Shown here: piece after piece, positions 12,843-23,633 of the stretch | Numbering within the stretch: position 1 is the first letter of the stretch | Layout of the letters: every line of letters begins with the position of its first letter | Origin: Daucus carota subsp. sativus | Lineage: Eukaryota > Streptophyta > Magnoliopsida > Apiales > Apiaceae | DNA length: 64,000 nt | Assembly (NCBI RefSeq): GCF_001625215.2 | Contig: NC_030385.2 | Location: 30,591,598 to 30,655,597, forward strand | Direction of reading: 5' to 3' | Notes under the pieces: generated by a model | Database searches by the model: none | Told to the model about the DNA's origin: nothing | What the model saw: only the letters and a program-made list of their open reading frames with translations | Translations under genes and position numbers: made by a program

Positions 12843-13181
12843 GGTGCCGTTTGGGAACATGGATTTCATTTCAAATGTAGGATTTCAAATCCAGAATTTG
12901 AAATCCAGAATTTGAAATCCAAATCCATTGTTTGGGAACATTAGAATTTCAAATCCTGGATTTGAAATCCAAATCCACTGTTTGGGATATCTTAGTATTT
13001 CAAAAGCTGAATTTCAAATTTAAACAAATTTTCACCTAAAAATTTAATCATTAACTCCAAATTTAATTACACATGTGTTCTTCAACATTTATCTAAATAA
13101 TATTTTGAAGTAGGCGATACATGGGATAAATATTTAATCTCATTCAAAATTACAAATAAAATCTAAGACAAAATATTCTAA

Positions 13182-14868
13182 CTAATCATCAATATGTAAC
13201 AAAACCCAATCTAATTTATCATCCTCCGGCAAGCTCTTAAGCATTTCAAACATATCGACCGTGCCATTCATAAAACTTTTCACGCCTTTCAGGATTTGCA
13301 TCCGAGAAATATAAGGAACAGCGGATAGGACATCATATATCTCTTTGCTAGAGGGTCTTGGAGGGCCACGTGCTTTACTCACATACTCACTGAAAGACTC
13401 GGCAAATTTAGTCACTGCATCTGCAAGACGATCTCTCTTTACCTTCTTGTTTGACTCCCCGGAAGCTGCCTCTGAATTGGCACCGCCGCTGCCAAGTTCA
13501 TTCTCCATCTCCATTGCAGCTGCTGATTCTTCATATTGCTCGGCACCCTCACCAGTTGCTCTGTCTGATGCAAATAGAGTGCATATATCATCCCAATTAT
13601 CAATGCTCTTGTTCTGATACTTGGAAGCATTGGGGTTCTCCTGTACAATAACCCAAATTTAGTCAGTCTGTTTACAAACACATGTCACAAGTACTAAAGT
13701 CTATCGGTTTGACATTTACCTACAAATTTTGTTTCTTAACGTAGACTTGACATGTAATACAAAAAACCTCTGGTGTACTTGTACAGATTCTGATCAGTCA
13801 CACAAGTAAGACACTGACCACGCACCATAAGCAATACTTAACATACACAGAAACAATGCAACTCAGAAGAAGTGAAGGGCAAAATGATGATCAGTATTAA
13901 TTATCTTAGAAAATTGTTAACTCAGTAATCTGAAATACTTGCTCATTGCGGCGAAAGTATATAACTAAGGTTTCTAGTTAAAACAATCTTCTAGCAAAAC
14001 ATGGCTAAAGCCTCTATTCTGATTCTTAAAGTAGCGATGATCTTTATATCAGTGGGATGGATATCTGTTTGGCTTCTTAAGCCAACACAGCTCTGGACAA
14101 GAAAATGGAAAGCAGCTGAAAAGAGTGCACCAACAACAATTTTCGGATACAATGGTACGATCTTAGTTTTAGTCAGAGTTTTCATGAAGTGGTCTGAAGC
14201 AGACATATACTTTTCTTTTTCTAGATTATACATGGCTTAATCAAGCATCAGTGATTTGAACTGAGGTTGAAGTTAGTACTACATTTAAAACCAATTATTG
14301 CTCTCTAATGGAAATATTTAATTATTAATATCAGAGTAGCTACTTCTCAGGTCTTGACTTTGCTGTCTACACACTTAAAACTGAATAAGTAAGTGTTTCC
14401 AGTTTGCTTCTGAATGAGATGTTGATATACCAGAGGATAAGAAAATACAATGTGACTGATATTTGAAAAGGGCCAGGAGTTTAATACCTTACAGTAGTTC
14501 TGCCAGTCTTCAAGTTCTTCAACAGGAATAACTAGCATCTTTCGGTCTTCATCCCATCTAAACTTGGTGTAGTTCCGTATATCAGTGATCTCTGAATAGT
14601 GAGTCTTCCATGTCTTGATACGATTCCTAACATGAGTAGGAGTTAAGGATATGTTTAATTTCGTCTTCAAGTTATCAACCACAGCTTGAAGGGCTTGCTG
14701 TTTGAAATCTCCATCACCCTTGTTCCCTTCATTTATTTGTTGAAATAGAGTTGCAGTGAGTACTACATCCATTTGTGTACTCCACGAACGGTAACCCCTG
14801 CGAGCAGGAGCTAGTGGCATGGTATTTTGTTGAGCTAAATGCTCTTTTCCTGGTCTTTTAGTCCCCAT
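13182..14868 (-). CDS. Harbinger ORF1: Myb/SANT-like DNA-binding protein
   Basis: Two exons: 14868-14488 and 13640-13182, 279 aa, with a clean GT-AG intron and phase 0. The N-terminal part holds a trihelix/Myb-SANT-like domain: YRSWSTQMDVVLTATL, then LNISLTPTHVRNRIKTWK, FRWDEDRKMLVIPVE and LEDWQNYCK. After the intron come ENPNASKYQNKSIDNWDDI, a Ser/Glu-rich linker with basic NKKVKRDRL (nuclear-localisation-like) and a C-terminal helical segment. PIF/Harbinger elements need such a protein with the transposase for mobility, by recruiting it to the nucleus and the ends. The 847-bp intron holds a captured host exon on the other strand. The start was chosen at MGTKRPGKE; an upstream noncoding or coding exon cannot be excluded. 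Confidence 0.8.
14001..14154 (+). pseudogene. Captured first exon of a ferric reduction oxidase (FRO)-like gene
   Basis: Plus-strand ATG at 14001 opens MAKASILILKVAMIFISV, then GWISVWLLKPTQLWTRKWK, then FGYN, followed by a splice-donor-like gtacga at 14155. An N-terminal membrane helix, then W-LLKPTxLWTRKW and FGYxG, is how plant FRO metalloreductases begin; the rest of that protein is absent. The fragment lies antisense inside the intron of the Harbinger Myb gene, so it is most simply a host exon captured by the transposon. It has an intact reading frame, but only about 51 residues of a protein of roughly 700. The FRO call is from recalled family sequence. Confidence 0.65.
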
Positions 14869-15714
14869 CCTGCAACCATTATGATAATACATTCTAAGAC
14901 TGACTATTATGACAAATACAGCAGCGCCAATTATTAAACCTGAATAGCACGCTCAGTGATTGAGAATATATACTTACAGCCCAGTAATGCAGCCAAAATC
15001 AGATATGATGAGTTCACAGGGGTCTCACTATTTGAATAATTTCAAAATTTTAACTAAAACAGCTGAGATTCATAGTTTTAATCCATTGAATATCACATAG
15101 AAAACAGAAGTAACCAAGGTCTACAGGATTTTGACAACTAACAGCTCAAGTAACAAGCATATAATAATCCCCTGATTTGAGGTGCAGGCTTTGTCTATAT
15201 GGATCACCAAGGAAACCAACACAAGAGACAGTAGAAACTTAACGTCTGCACATGTTAGTGATGCCATTTTCAGTGACCACAACAAAATTACAAGCTACTG
15301 TGTGTTCCATCTATTCAGATCAAGAGCAAGGGGGGTTACAAGGAAGAGAACACAACAAAACATAAGACAAGTAGTACCAAGTTTAATTTAATTATTTAAG
15401 CACAAAACCTCCTCTACGTTCAAGGCCATTCAAAGTTCAATATCAACTTCCTTTTACACACTAGTGATATATGAACAAGAGTTAGTTTACTGTTCTAAGG
15501 CCAAATACAGAATACTTTACAAGCACACAGGCCACAGCTATATACTGTTCTAAGGCCACAGATATTTAGTTGATAAAGAAATCTGCTCATAATTATTTAG
15601 TTGATAGCACATAATTCTAGCACAATTTTTATGTTTGATATTTTGTTTATTGCTTAAAAAGAATCCAGTCTGTATTATATCAGTTTACAAAATCGACAAA
15701 GAAGAAAAAACTAG

Positions 15715-16744
15715 TCAATTGTCCGACAGAATCAGACCCCTATAAGGAGTGTTCCCTCGCCACAAATTTAAATGGTATCGAGTACCCCTATAAGGAGCTA
15801 GAAAACCCTCACCATTAGTATATCCCAAGTCCACAAGAAAATATTTATCTGCATTTTATCATACAATCATTAGAATTATATTTTTCAGATTTTCAAGTTG
15901 ACTCATAATATTATAGAATGAGATATGACCCTTACTTCTAGGGACTCTTAAGCCGTTAGGTCTTCGAAGAGCATCACGAAGAACACGGGGATCTGACGCG
16001 GATCCTTCCCAACCTGGCAAAACATATGTAAAACGAAGGTCTGGATCACATGTGGCTAACACATTGGTACTAGTATCCCCCTTCCTATCTCGATATCGAG
16101 GTCGATCCTCAACAGGGACTGTCATTTTGATGTGTGTTCCATCAAGAGCTCCTACAACACCCTACACATATCCTCTGTATTAGTAACGATAACCCTAAGG
16201 ATTCTAACACATACATTAATAAAATTACCTCAAACCACTTCCATTTGCTTTCATGTGCATAATTAGTAGAATGATCCACTTTCTTGATAAAAAACTGTCC
16301 AAGCTTTAGCACAGATTCAAGTACTACATGAAATTGACGGCTCACGGTTTCTCCTGAACGGGCAAAGAGCGCTTGCATTGTTCTGTTTTTCAGATCATGC
16401 CCAAGAATATGAAGAAACTGCGCCACAACTTCTTTCACTGTGACATTCCTAGTTGTTACTAGCCCCCCTTTAGATTGTAAGAGATGACACAACTTCTCAA
16501 AACGACGTATGTCAAGACGTAGTTGCTCTCGACACATCCTATCATTTGTTAAAGTGTTCATCCATATAGCCCTAATTTTAGCACGCTCGCACTCATTCCA
16601 AGTTACGTCTTTCACCCTATACATTTGACCATATGAGACTACTGCTACTACCACAATAAAACCCGCAACTATCGTAACCAACTCCATATCTTCATCATCC
16701 CTCAAACGTTTACACGAATCTCGAATACTCAATTCATCCGACAT
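15715..16744 (-). pseudogene. PIF/Harbinger DDE transposase, C-terminally truncated
   Basis: Exons: 16744-16229, 16161-15936 and 15848-15715. The N-terminal part has RLDIRRFEKLCHLLQ, a helix-turn-helix-like region seen in this family. The catalytic core begins GVVGALDGTHIKM (first Asp at 16141-16143) and continues DLRFTYVLPGWEGSASD. After the second intron it reads KYFLVDLGYTNGEGFLAPY (second Asp at 15829-15831) and RGTRYHLNLW. Homology stops at about 15741, and a stop follows at 15715-15717. The usual ARNVIERCFG segment with the third acidic residue is missing. The block cctataaggag occurs at both the truncation point and the preceding codons. The protein should therefore be catalytically dead. 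Confidence 0.85.
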
Positions 16745-16954
16745 TGTACTTTTTAGTCGTTCAATCTAGTACAATAATCACATATTATATATATTTACAT
16801 GTTACAAGTATTTAAAAAACAAAAATTAATTACACGCACATGTATACACACAGATTAGATTTAAAATGTCAAACCCTAATTACAAAAATGTGAGCACTGA
16901 AATCAATTACACGCAAATTAAGCAATAAAATGATAACAATATAATCCAGTGTTG

Positions 16955-17146
16955 GCAAGAGAGACAAGGAGAAGGAGAGATTCAGAGGGAGATAGGAAGA
17001 GAGAGAGGGGGAGAGAGGAAGAAAGGGAGAGAGAGGGGGGGAGAGAGGGGGAATTGCACCTTCGAAGACGGAAGGATGGCCGGAGCGAGCAGCGGCGTGA
17101 TGGCCGGAGCGAGCAGCGGCGTGATGGCCGGAGCGAGCAGCGGCGT
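16955..17146 (+). repeat. GA-rich tract and 24-bp minisatellite near the Harbinger end
   Basis: 16955-17050 is an almost pure purine tract (gagaga/ggggaga). 17075-17146 is three perfect copies of a 24-base unit starting gatggccggagcgagc. Both lie upstream of the transposase gene, so they could sit in its promoter or 5' leader. The open plus-strand frame across them is a repeat artefact. Confidence 0.85.
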
Positions 17147-17392
17147 GAAAGCGGTGGAGAAGAGGAGCGAGCAGCAGAGTGGATCGGGAAGGAGTAGCTG
17201 GAGTGTCGTTTAGTTTTTTTATTTCAAATGCTATGTGTTAGAATGACATTTCAAATTATTCTATTATGACCAGTGTTTAAGTTTGGATGGAATTGGAGAA
17301 ATATAAATCCTGAATTTTTTAAAATTGCCAAACAAGATATTTGAACAAATCTTGGATTTGAAATCAATTCCCTGTTACCAAACAGGGCATTA

Positions 17393-18110
17393 ATGAATTG
17401 CAGATTCTGCATTCTTCTTATATTTCTTAAAATGTGATGACACCAGAATCTTGTTGATTCGGTCTTTTTTTCAAATTCAAGTAAGCATGCATATTGTGTT
17501 TATTTCTTTATAGCTAGACTGTGTAAACTTTGAAAAGTAGGTAACGTCGACCAAGCCTAACACGCTAACAAGAAGTTGTCGACACGGTTTGCTATCATCT
17601 CTGCAAAACAACAAAATATCCTTACTGCAATTTGTTCTCTCTGCGAAACAAAAACAAGTCATTTTCATGAATCTGTACAACCTTTGCCTGTTGCAGAGGC
17701 AAACAAGAAAGCCTGGCCATTATGCAAGGAGGATTCTCCTTGTTCTCAAATTTCCGGTTCAACTGTAGCGTATATCTGGAGAATCTTAGACCATGCAGTT
17801 TTGATGGAGTAGAATGCAAGTTTGCAAGCATATATGTACCTAGAGGAGAATTAGGTGCTTTCGATGATTTATAACGTGGAATCAGGTTTTCTCAATGATT
17901 TTTAAAGATGAGTCGGACCCTAGGAAATTTTTTACATTAATTTGGTCTGAGAAACTGCAGTGTTCAGTGTATGGTATTATTCCATGATTGAATCACAATT
18001 TGCGAGCCTTTTTTTTTTTTTTTTTTATTGCATGTACATAAACTCTATACTGTTTATTGGTTGCCGAAACAGCTTTTCAGTAGAACACAACATGAAAGAC
18101 AACTAATATT
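17393..18110. other. Duplicated spacer, counterpart of 21114-22070
   Basis: This resumes the spacer interrupted by the Harbinger element. It matches 21114-21750 and 22009-22070, for example atgatttataacgtggaatc at both loci. A T-rich run lies at 18009-18026. Short ORFs here are not conserved as proteins. A shorter related piece is found near 39300. Confidence 0.75.
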
Positions 18111-18114
18111 ATCA

Positions 18115-18345
18115 GGATTTGTGGGTTCTTGTACTAGTTGGCAGTTGCTGATTCCTTTGTTCTTCACCTGAAGCATCCTCCTTATATCACAGCTTAATTA
18201 TTTAGAGTACTGGAGTAAGTGAGTAGTACTATTGACTTTGAAAAATCAAAAACTCAATTAAGAAGTAAATATGAAACTTAGGGCGACTTGAGTGAGTTTC
18301 CGGAAGATACCACTTTTAGTATTCTGGAAGAATTTATTAAGCTCC
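18115..18345 (-). pseudogene. Ghost GLR copy: exon-5 tail remnant plus upstream block
   Basis: 18118-18182 resembles the end of GLR exon 5 (plus-strand tgtgggttcttgtac..agttgctgattcc, then cacctgaagcatcctcc). 18272-18345 resembles the conserved GLR upstream block (gcgacttgagtgag..ttccggaagatacca..attctggaagaatttatt). Everything between these, a whole gene of about 3 kb, is gone. Weak on its own, but the order and strand fit a deleted array member. Confidence 0.5.
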
Positions 18346-18820
18346 TCTGATTTTGATTTAATATTTTTCTTATACACATTTCACCCACGCACTCACCAGT
18401 AAGATGTTTTTATGTAAGTGACCAATAATTTGTTGGTTTTATAATTAATGAGGATTAAATCATGATAATCAGAACATATATTTTTGGATGGGAATATTTA
18501 TCATTTTAAAAGATTATCATCTTAAAAGAATTTATTTAATTTATTCATATTGATAGACCGAGATTTTTTATGACCATACAGTGATTATCAAGAATATTAA
18601 TTGAGGTCCTATCACAGTTAAGGCAGAAGCAAATGCTAGGCTTATAATCATGCTCACTTAAATTCCACAATCTTAAACAGAAATGCAGATTCCAAATGAG
18701 GTCCTACCGCAGTTAAGACTGATTCTATCACATTGTCTAATCCGCTTGTATTAAATATTTTTAGATAAATATGTAATTTGATATGTAATGAGACCTGTCA
18801 CTAATATTTACATGAACAGA
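18346..18820. other. AT-rich spacer 3' of GLR-D
   Basis: Noncoding. The last about 30 bases (atatttacatgaac(c)agatc) match the sequence 3' of GLR-G at 35290, consistent with GLR-D's 3' half being GLR-G-like. Nothing else was recognised. Confidence 0.6.
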
Positions 18821-20531
18821 TCATTCACCACCGTGATCAATATGAACATTTGTGGGCTGTACTACTTGTTCATCATTGCTTTCTTCCTGGACTAAGATTT
18901 CAGCCTCCTCCTTGGAATCTTGTGGTTCATTCTCATCAGAGGAAACATAACCAGTCACCTCAACTGATTGAACTCTCGAAATATTAACAGCGTGTAGGTT
19001 GCAAAATCTTGAAATAGCAGAGGAGCATTCAGAACAAACAAGTGCAACTACTGTCAGGAGGGCCGTGATGGTGAAAAGGCCAGCAAAACTGTATGACGTC
19101 AAACTTGGTCCATCCCGTGGAATATCTTCGGCGTGATATTGAAATGTACGATGTACCTACCCCAAAATATCTCTTCTCCATCTGTTGAATCTTTCCTTCT
19201 TCCATAATATCTAATATTGCCTTTGAGATGGGCTTAGACAGAGGAGATCCAGTCGGAAAAGCCTGTAACAAAGGTCATTGCATCAATGTCTTATTGAAAT
19301 ACTGTATCATGAACATAACATAATAATGTATGATGGAGATTAGGAGACTCACAAAGCCAAATCCACCAGTAGCTGTACCATCCATTTTTGAAGATATATT
19401 TTGATATTTAGAACCGTATTTGTGGAGGAATAGTTTGACGTAGGGAATCTCATCAAAAATGACGTCAACCCCTCCATTTTTGCATCCGCGAGAGAGGGCA
19501 TCATCATATTCCTTCATGCTTGTATAATTGCGGGTTTTTATGTTCATCTTTTTCAGCATGTCTCCCACAAACGAATATCTTTGATAACCTGCACAAGCAG
19601 GGCTGTCTGCAGAAGGTCTCAGCTGACTCACAGTTAAAATTGAGGATAAATTTGCTGTATAACTTTGCATTAGTATGTATGCCATGGATAACCATACCAC
19701 CAGCACAAATTTTGCCCATTTGTTTCCCACCATGTTCCCTGCTCGCGAACCATCAAATTAGGCAATTAACATAACATGAATGTGTGAGTGTGTCACTGTA
19801 TGTAGTAGCAGAACACTTACTTTCAGGAAAGGCTAGAGCCGCTAATGGAAACAAGAAAAGCATGCCAAGTTGGCGTTGGGGATTTACATGGCGTTCCAAC
19901 ATTCGGAGGACAAATCCAATGAAGACGGCTGCTAAAACAATGGTAAGCCATAGATCCCAACTTAAGGGCTTCAAAAATATCCACATGTTTTTTAGCCTGT
20001 CAGGTTCAACTCTTACCACCATCACCACTCCAGACTCCAAATATGGAAGTGAGAAGTCAGCGTTTATTTCCCGATTAGCCCTTTGTTGGAATTATGATTC
20101 AAAATTGTAATTGAAATATTAATTAGTTGATTTTGTTTTAATGTTGATTGATTGGAGAAATATTTGTAAATGATTAGACTATATGAGTGGCACTAATCAT
20201 GCTTATTTGTTTAATGTGAGCTCTATATAAAGAGCCTTTTGATTAATAAAAATATAAGTTTCATTTTTGAAATTCATTGGAATTCTTGGGGTAAAAATCG
20301 GATAGCGTAATGCGGATTTATAGAGTAAAAATCGGATAGCGCCATGGATACGCAAGAATTGGCTACAAAACCGGTGGATGAGTTGAAATCAAGAATTAAA
20401 CCAACTTTTACAGCAATACTATGGTTCTTTGGGTCTAAGTCGTTACTTGCTTCATTTTTGGCAGCAACTAAGATGAAAATAGTACTACTGACGAGCAAAA
20501 TATGGAAATAAATGTTCAAAAACCCCATCAC
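18821..20531 (-). pseudogene. GLR-D, chimeric GLR pseudogene lacking exon 2
   Basis: The remaining parts are exon 5 (19262-18821), exon 4 (19738-19353, open), the 3' part of exon 3 (20083-19821) and exon 1 (20531-20277). Exon 5 is frameshifted just after KRYFGVG: GLR-D reads gtaggtacatcgtacattt on the minus strand where GLR-G reads gtaggttatacctttc. Exon 2 and the start of exon 3 are missing and are replaced by an LTR-like sequence (20084-20276). Exon 1 is cut and scrambled after NPHY. Exons 3-5 are nearly identical to GLR-G (shared YQxISSKMDGTATGGFGF). Exon 1 and the upstream DNA are nearly identical to GLR-C (MMGFLN..FILVAAKNEAS). It cannot encode a channel. Confidence 0.92.
20084..20276 (+). 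mobile_element. LTR-like sequence (possible solo LTR), 193 bp
   Basis: It begins TGTTGGAATTATG and ends GAAATTCA (TG..CA). It has a TATA-like ctctatataaagagc at about 20221 and an aataaaaa signal after it, as a small LTR would. It sits exactly where GLR-G-like exon 3 stops and GLR-C-like exon 1 starts. No matching target duplication is visible, which is expected if it marks a recombination between two different insertion sites. No internal retroelement domain is present. Confidence 0.5.
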
Positions 20532-21750
20532 CCCCAGTTATTTGGTGTACCAAAGAATGTGATGTAAATGGATTAATGAAGAAATGAAATAAAATTTAGT
20601 AGCTGTAATTTGTACTTGTTCTGATTCCTGGCTTGAATGAGAACCACGTACAAGCAGATTGAAACCAAGAAACATATCCAAAGTGAAAGTACTGTCTATT
20701 GTCAATGTCGGTACTGAAGAAATTTCAAAGCTTCAGCAAATTCCAGGAAGGAGTGATCTGGAAGATTTTAATTAGCTCCCGTAGATTCGGAACACGACTT
20801 ATTCTTTACATTTATGATCTTATATCTACTTTCATAAATTATTTTAAAATAACCTAACAAAGTCTAGATCATGTCAAAATCAATTATAGTTGGAATATTT
20901 TTTTAAAATTATTATCGCCCGCTCGTTTAAAGCAATTCCGAATAACGTAATACTAGGACATCATGAATAGGAATAACTTACAATTAATTTAGATTATTTA
21001 CTTACAGTCATCATCTAACAACAGAGTTGAAACTCCAGGGAAACACAGTAATGAACAGACGTGTAAAACTTGGATAATCATCGCTTAGTCAAAGTTTAAA
21101 TCTGTTACTGAATTGCAGATTCTGCATTCTTATATTTCTTGAACTGTAATGACACCAGAATCTTGTTGATTCGGTCTTTTTTTCCAATTCAAGTAAGCAT
21201 GCATATTGTGTTTATTTCTTTCTAGCTAGACTGTGCATTGTGCAAAGTTTGAAAAGTAGGTAATGACCAAGCCTAACACGCTAACAAGAAGTTGTGGACA
21301 CGGTTCACTATCATCTCTGCAAAACAACAAAATATCGTTACTGCAATTTGTTTTCATATCTGCGAAACAAAAACAAGTCATTTTCATGAATCTGTACAAC
21401 CTTTGCCTGCTGCAGAGGCAAACAAGAAAGCCTGGCCGTTATTGCTTACTGCAAGGAGGATTCTCCTTGTTCTCAAATTTCCAGTTCAACTGTAGCTTAT
21501 TCATTTCCTTGTATTTTAAGGGAATCTTAGACCATGCAGTTTTGACGGAGCAGATTGCAAGTTCGCAATGATTTATAACGTGGAATCAGGTTTTCTCAAT
21601 GATTTTTAAAGATGAGTCGGATCGCCTTGGAATTATTTTTGCATTAGTTTGGTCTGAGGAACTGCAGTGTTTAGTGTATGGCATTGTTTCATGATTGTAC
21701 TGCGAGCTCTTTCTTCTTCTTTTTTCTAGTGCAAGTACATAAAATCTATA
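20532..21750. other. GLR-D upstream spacer, duplicate of GLR-C upstream
   Basis: Contains the conserved GLR upstream block at about 20716-20805 and the empty target site (ctgttactgaattgcag, near 21107-21123) of the Harbinger element found at 12843. Short ORFs at 21263-21571 are also found in the duplicate and show no protein family. Confidence 0.75.
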
Positions 21751-22008
21751 CTCCCTCCGTTTCTTTATACTTCTCTCGTTTGATATGTCGGGACTGTTCA
21801 TAACATGAGATAAATTACTAATTTACGTCTAAACTATATGATTACATATATTCATAAGTGATCTTGTTGGATTCGTATTTACGAGTACTTTAATACAGTG
21901 AAATTTTTATATTTAATATTAATATGAAATTAAAGATATTAACTATCAAAAATGTGTGTTGGCAAACGTGATAAAGAAAACAGGAAAAGTATTATGAAAC
22001 AGAGAGAG
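21751..22008. mobile_element. 258-bp Stowaway-type MITE
   Basis: Left end CTCCCTCCGTTTCTTTATAC; right end, on the minus strand, CTCTCTCTGTTTCATAAT. TA flanks both sides. The duplicate at about 18045 reads ctctatactgtttattgg without the element, while here tata and actg are separated by it, which confirms the TA target. Confidence 0.9.
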
Positions 22009-22570
22009 TACTGTTTATTGGTAGCCGAAACAGCTTTTCAGTAGAACAAAACATTGAAAAAATTAGCGGGGGAGTAGCGCCAGGGTAGGGATAAATGATA
22101 ATTATATATGTTCAATTATATCCCTGAACTCCCTTAAAGTTATTTATTGGGTGCAAAACGTGAGAGACTAGAAATTTGAAATGCGACATGCAATGTTTTT
22201 AATAGTGAAAACAAGTCGATAAACCATCTTAAAATGATGGATGCAAAGTAGAATTTACTCTTAAATAATCTCGTTAACAATCAAATGTGTGCAAAAACAC
22301 CAATTTTATTTACAATTAAATACATATTATGCTCTAGTTATTTTTTGTAATAAGTCTAATAGAAAAATTATATATACGTAATAACGTAAATCAATATATA
22401 TTCTAGCTAGCTAGTATGTTTTGGTAAAAACCATATACAGAATTGAAAATATATATATAATGATCACAATAATGTGCCATTACATATGTTTATCCTAGCT
22501 AGCTACTTATTAATAACGTCGGGTTTTAGATATTAACTAGCTAGATTTGCTCCTGTGTACTTGAACTTGA
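22009..22570. other. AT-rich spacer 3' of GLR-E
   Basis: Its first about 60 bases (gccgaaacagcttttcag) belong to the duplicated spacer. The remainder is AT-rich with no recognised gene. Confidence 0.6.
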
Positions 22571-23424
22571 TCATCCATCATCAGCAGGATGAATGTTCAA
22601 TGTTGTGGATTCTTGTAGTACTTGTTGCTCGTCGCTTTCAACTTCTTGGCCTGTAATCTGTACCTGCACCATAGAATCTTGTTGGCCACCTTCAGGGGAT
22701 ATAACACCAGTCGCTTCATCAACTGAATTGACTTCTGAAATATCGGCACCGTCTGGGTCGAGATATCTTGAGATTGTGGATGAGCATTCGGAGCAAACTA
22801 GTGCAAGTAGGGCAAGGAATCCCGTGATGGTGAAAAGACCAGCAAAACTATATGTAGTTAAACTTGAACCTTCTCGTGATATATCTTCGTCTTTAAATCC
22901 AGAAATATATCCCTCCCCAAAATAATCCTTCTCAATATCTTGAATGGTTCCTTTTTCCATCAGCTTTAATATTGCCTTTGAAATGGGTTTTACTAGAGGA
23001 GACCGGGCTGGAAATGCCTATAATATTATAAAATTGTCAGAGATATTAAATTGGATACAAAATGATCGTATGTATTTGTTGTAATTTAAATAATAATAAT
23101 TAATCCCTTCTATATTCATTAGTCTTTTCCAATCAAATCATTCCAACCTTTCGTCACCAATATTACATCATTTTACAACAAATATTTGGAGCATTACTCT
23201 AATATTATAATTAGAACAAATAGTTCCACAGTTTTAGCTTTCAGGTAAACACATGCATGCACGTCTTGTGCCTTGTGTGTTGCATGAAGCACTATTAATT
23301 GTTCAAAGAAATCATATAAAGACGCCATGAAAAATTAAAACAATCTACTTATCTACTCATATATATATAATAGCTAACAGGTTCGTGTCAAGCCTCTCTC
23401 CTGAGCAAATAAATTACCTAGCTC

Positions 23425-23620
23425 CGAACTCGAGCTTAACTCCGAACCTAACTCCTCCTCATACATATAAAAAAAATGCTCGAGCCTAACTCCTCCTCAT
23501 ACTCGAGCTTAACTCCGAACCTAACTCCCCTGCATACATATAAAAAAAATGCTCGAGCCTCCTCATACATATAAAAAAATGCTCGAGCCTAACTCCTTAA
23601 CTCCTCCTCATACATATAAA
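23425..23620. repeat. Short tandem repeats rich in ctcgagcctaactcc
   Basis: Irregular copies of ctcgagc(c/t)taactcc alternate with catacatataaaaaaa(t). No coding sense. Confidence 0.75.
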
Positions 23621-23633
23621 AAAATGTTATTAA

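Larger units (their letters stand above)
12843..17389. mobile_element. 4547-bp PIF/Harbinger DNA transposon
   Basis: Terminal inverted repeats are about 33 bp and imperfect: left GGTGCCGTTTGGGAACATGG, right (minus strand) TGCCCTGTTTGGTAACAGGG. They are flanked by TTA direct repeats (12840-12842, 17390-17392). The duplicated segment upstream of GLR-D (near 21113) has a single TTA and no element, which confirms the boundaries. Inside are the two genes expected of the superfamily, both on the minus strand: a Myb/trihelix-like ORF1 and a DDE transposase (3'-truncated). Subterminal repeats of ATTTGAAAT/ATTTCAAAT fill 12868-13020. Confidence 0.92.

Noticed and set aside
16949-17197. Plus-strand ORF of 82 residues rich in Arg, Glu and Gly
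   Set aside because: It is a translation of a purine tract and the 24-bp minisatellite.
17576-17831. Overlapping small ORFs, also present at 21263-21571
   Set aside because: Both copies are duplicated spacer with diverging frames and no protein family; conservation is explained by the segment duplication.
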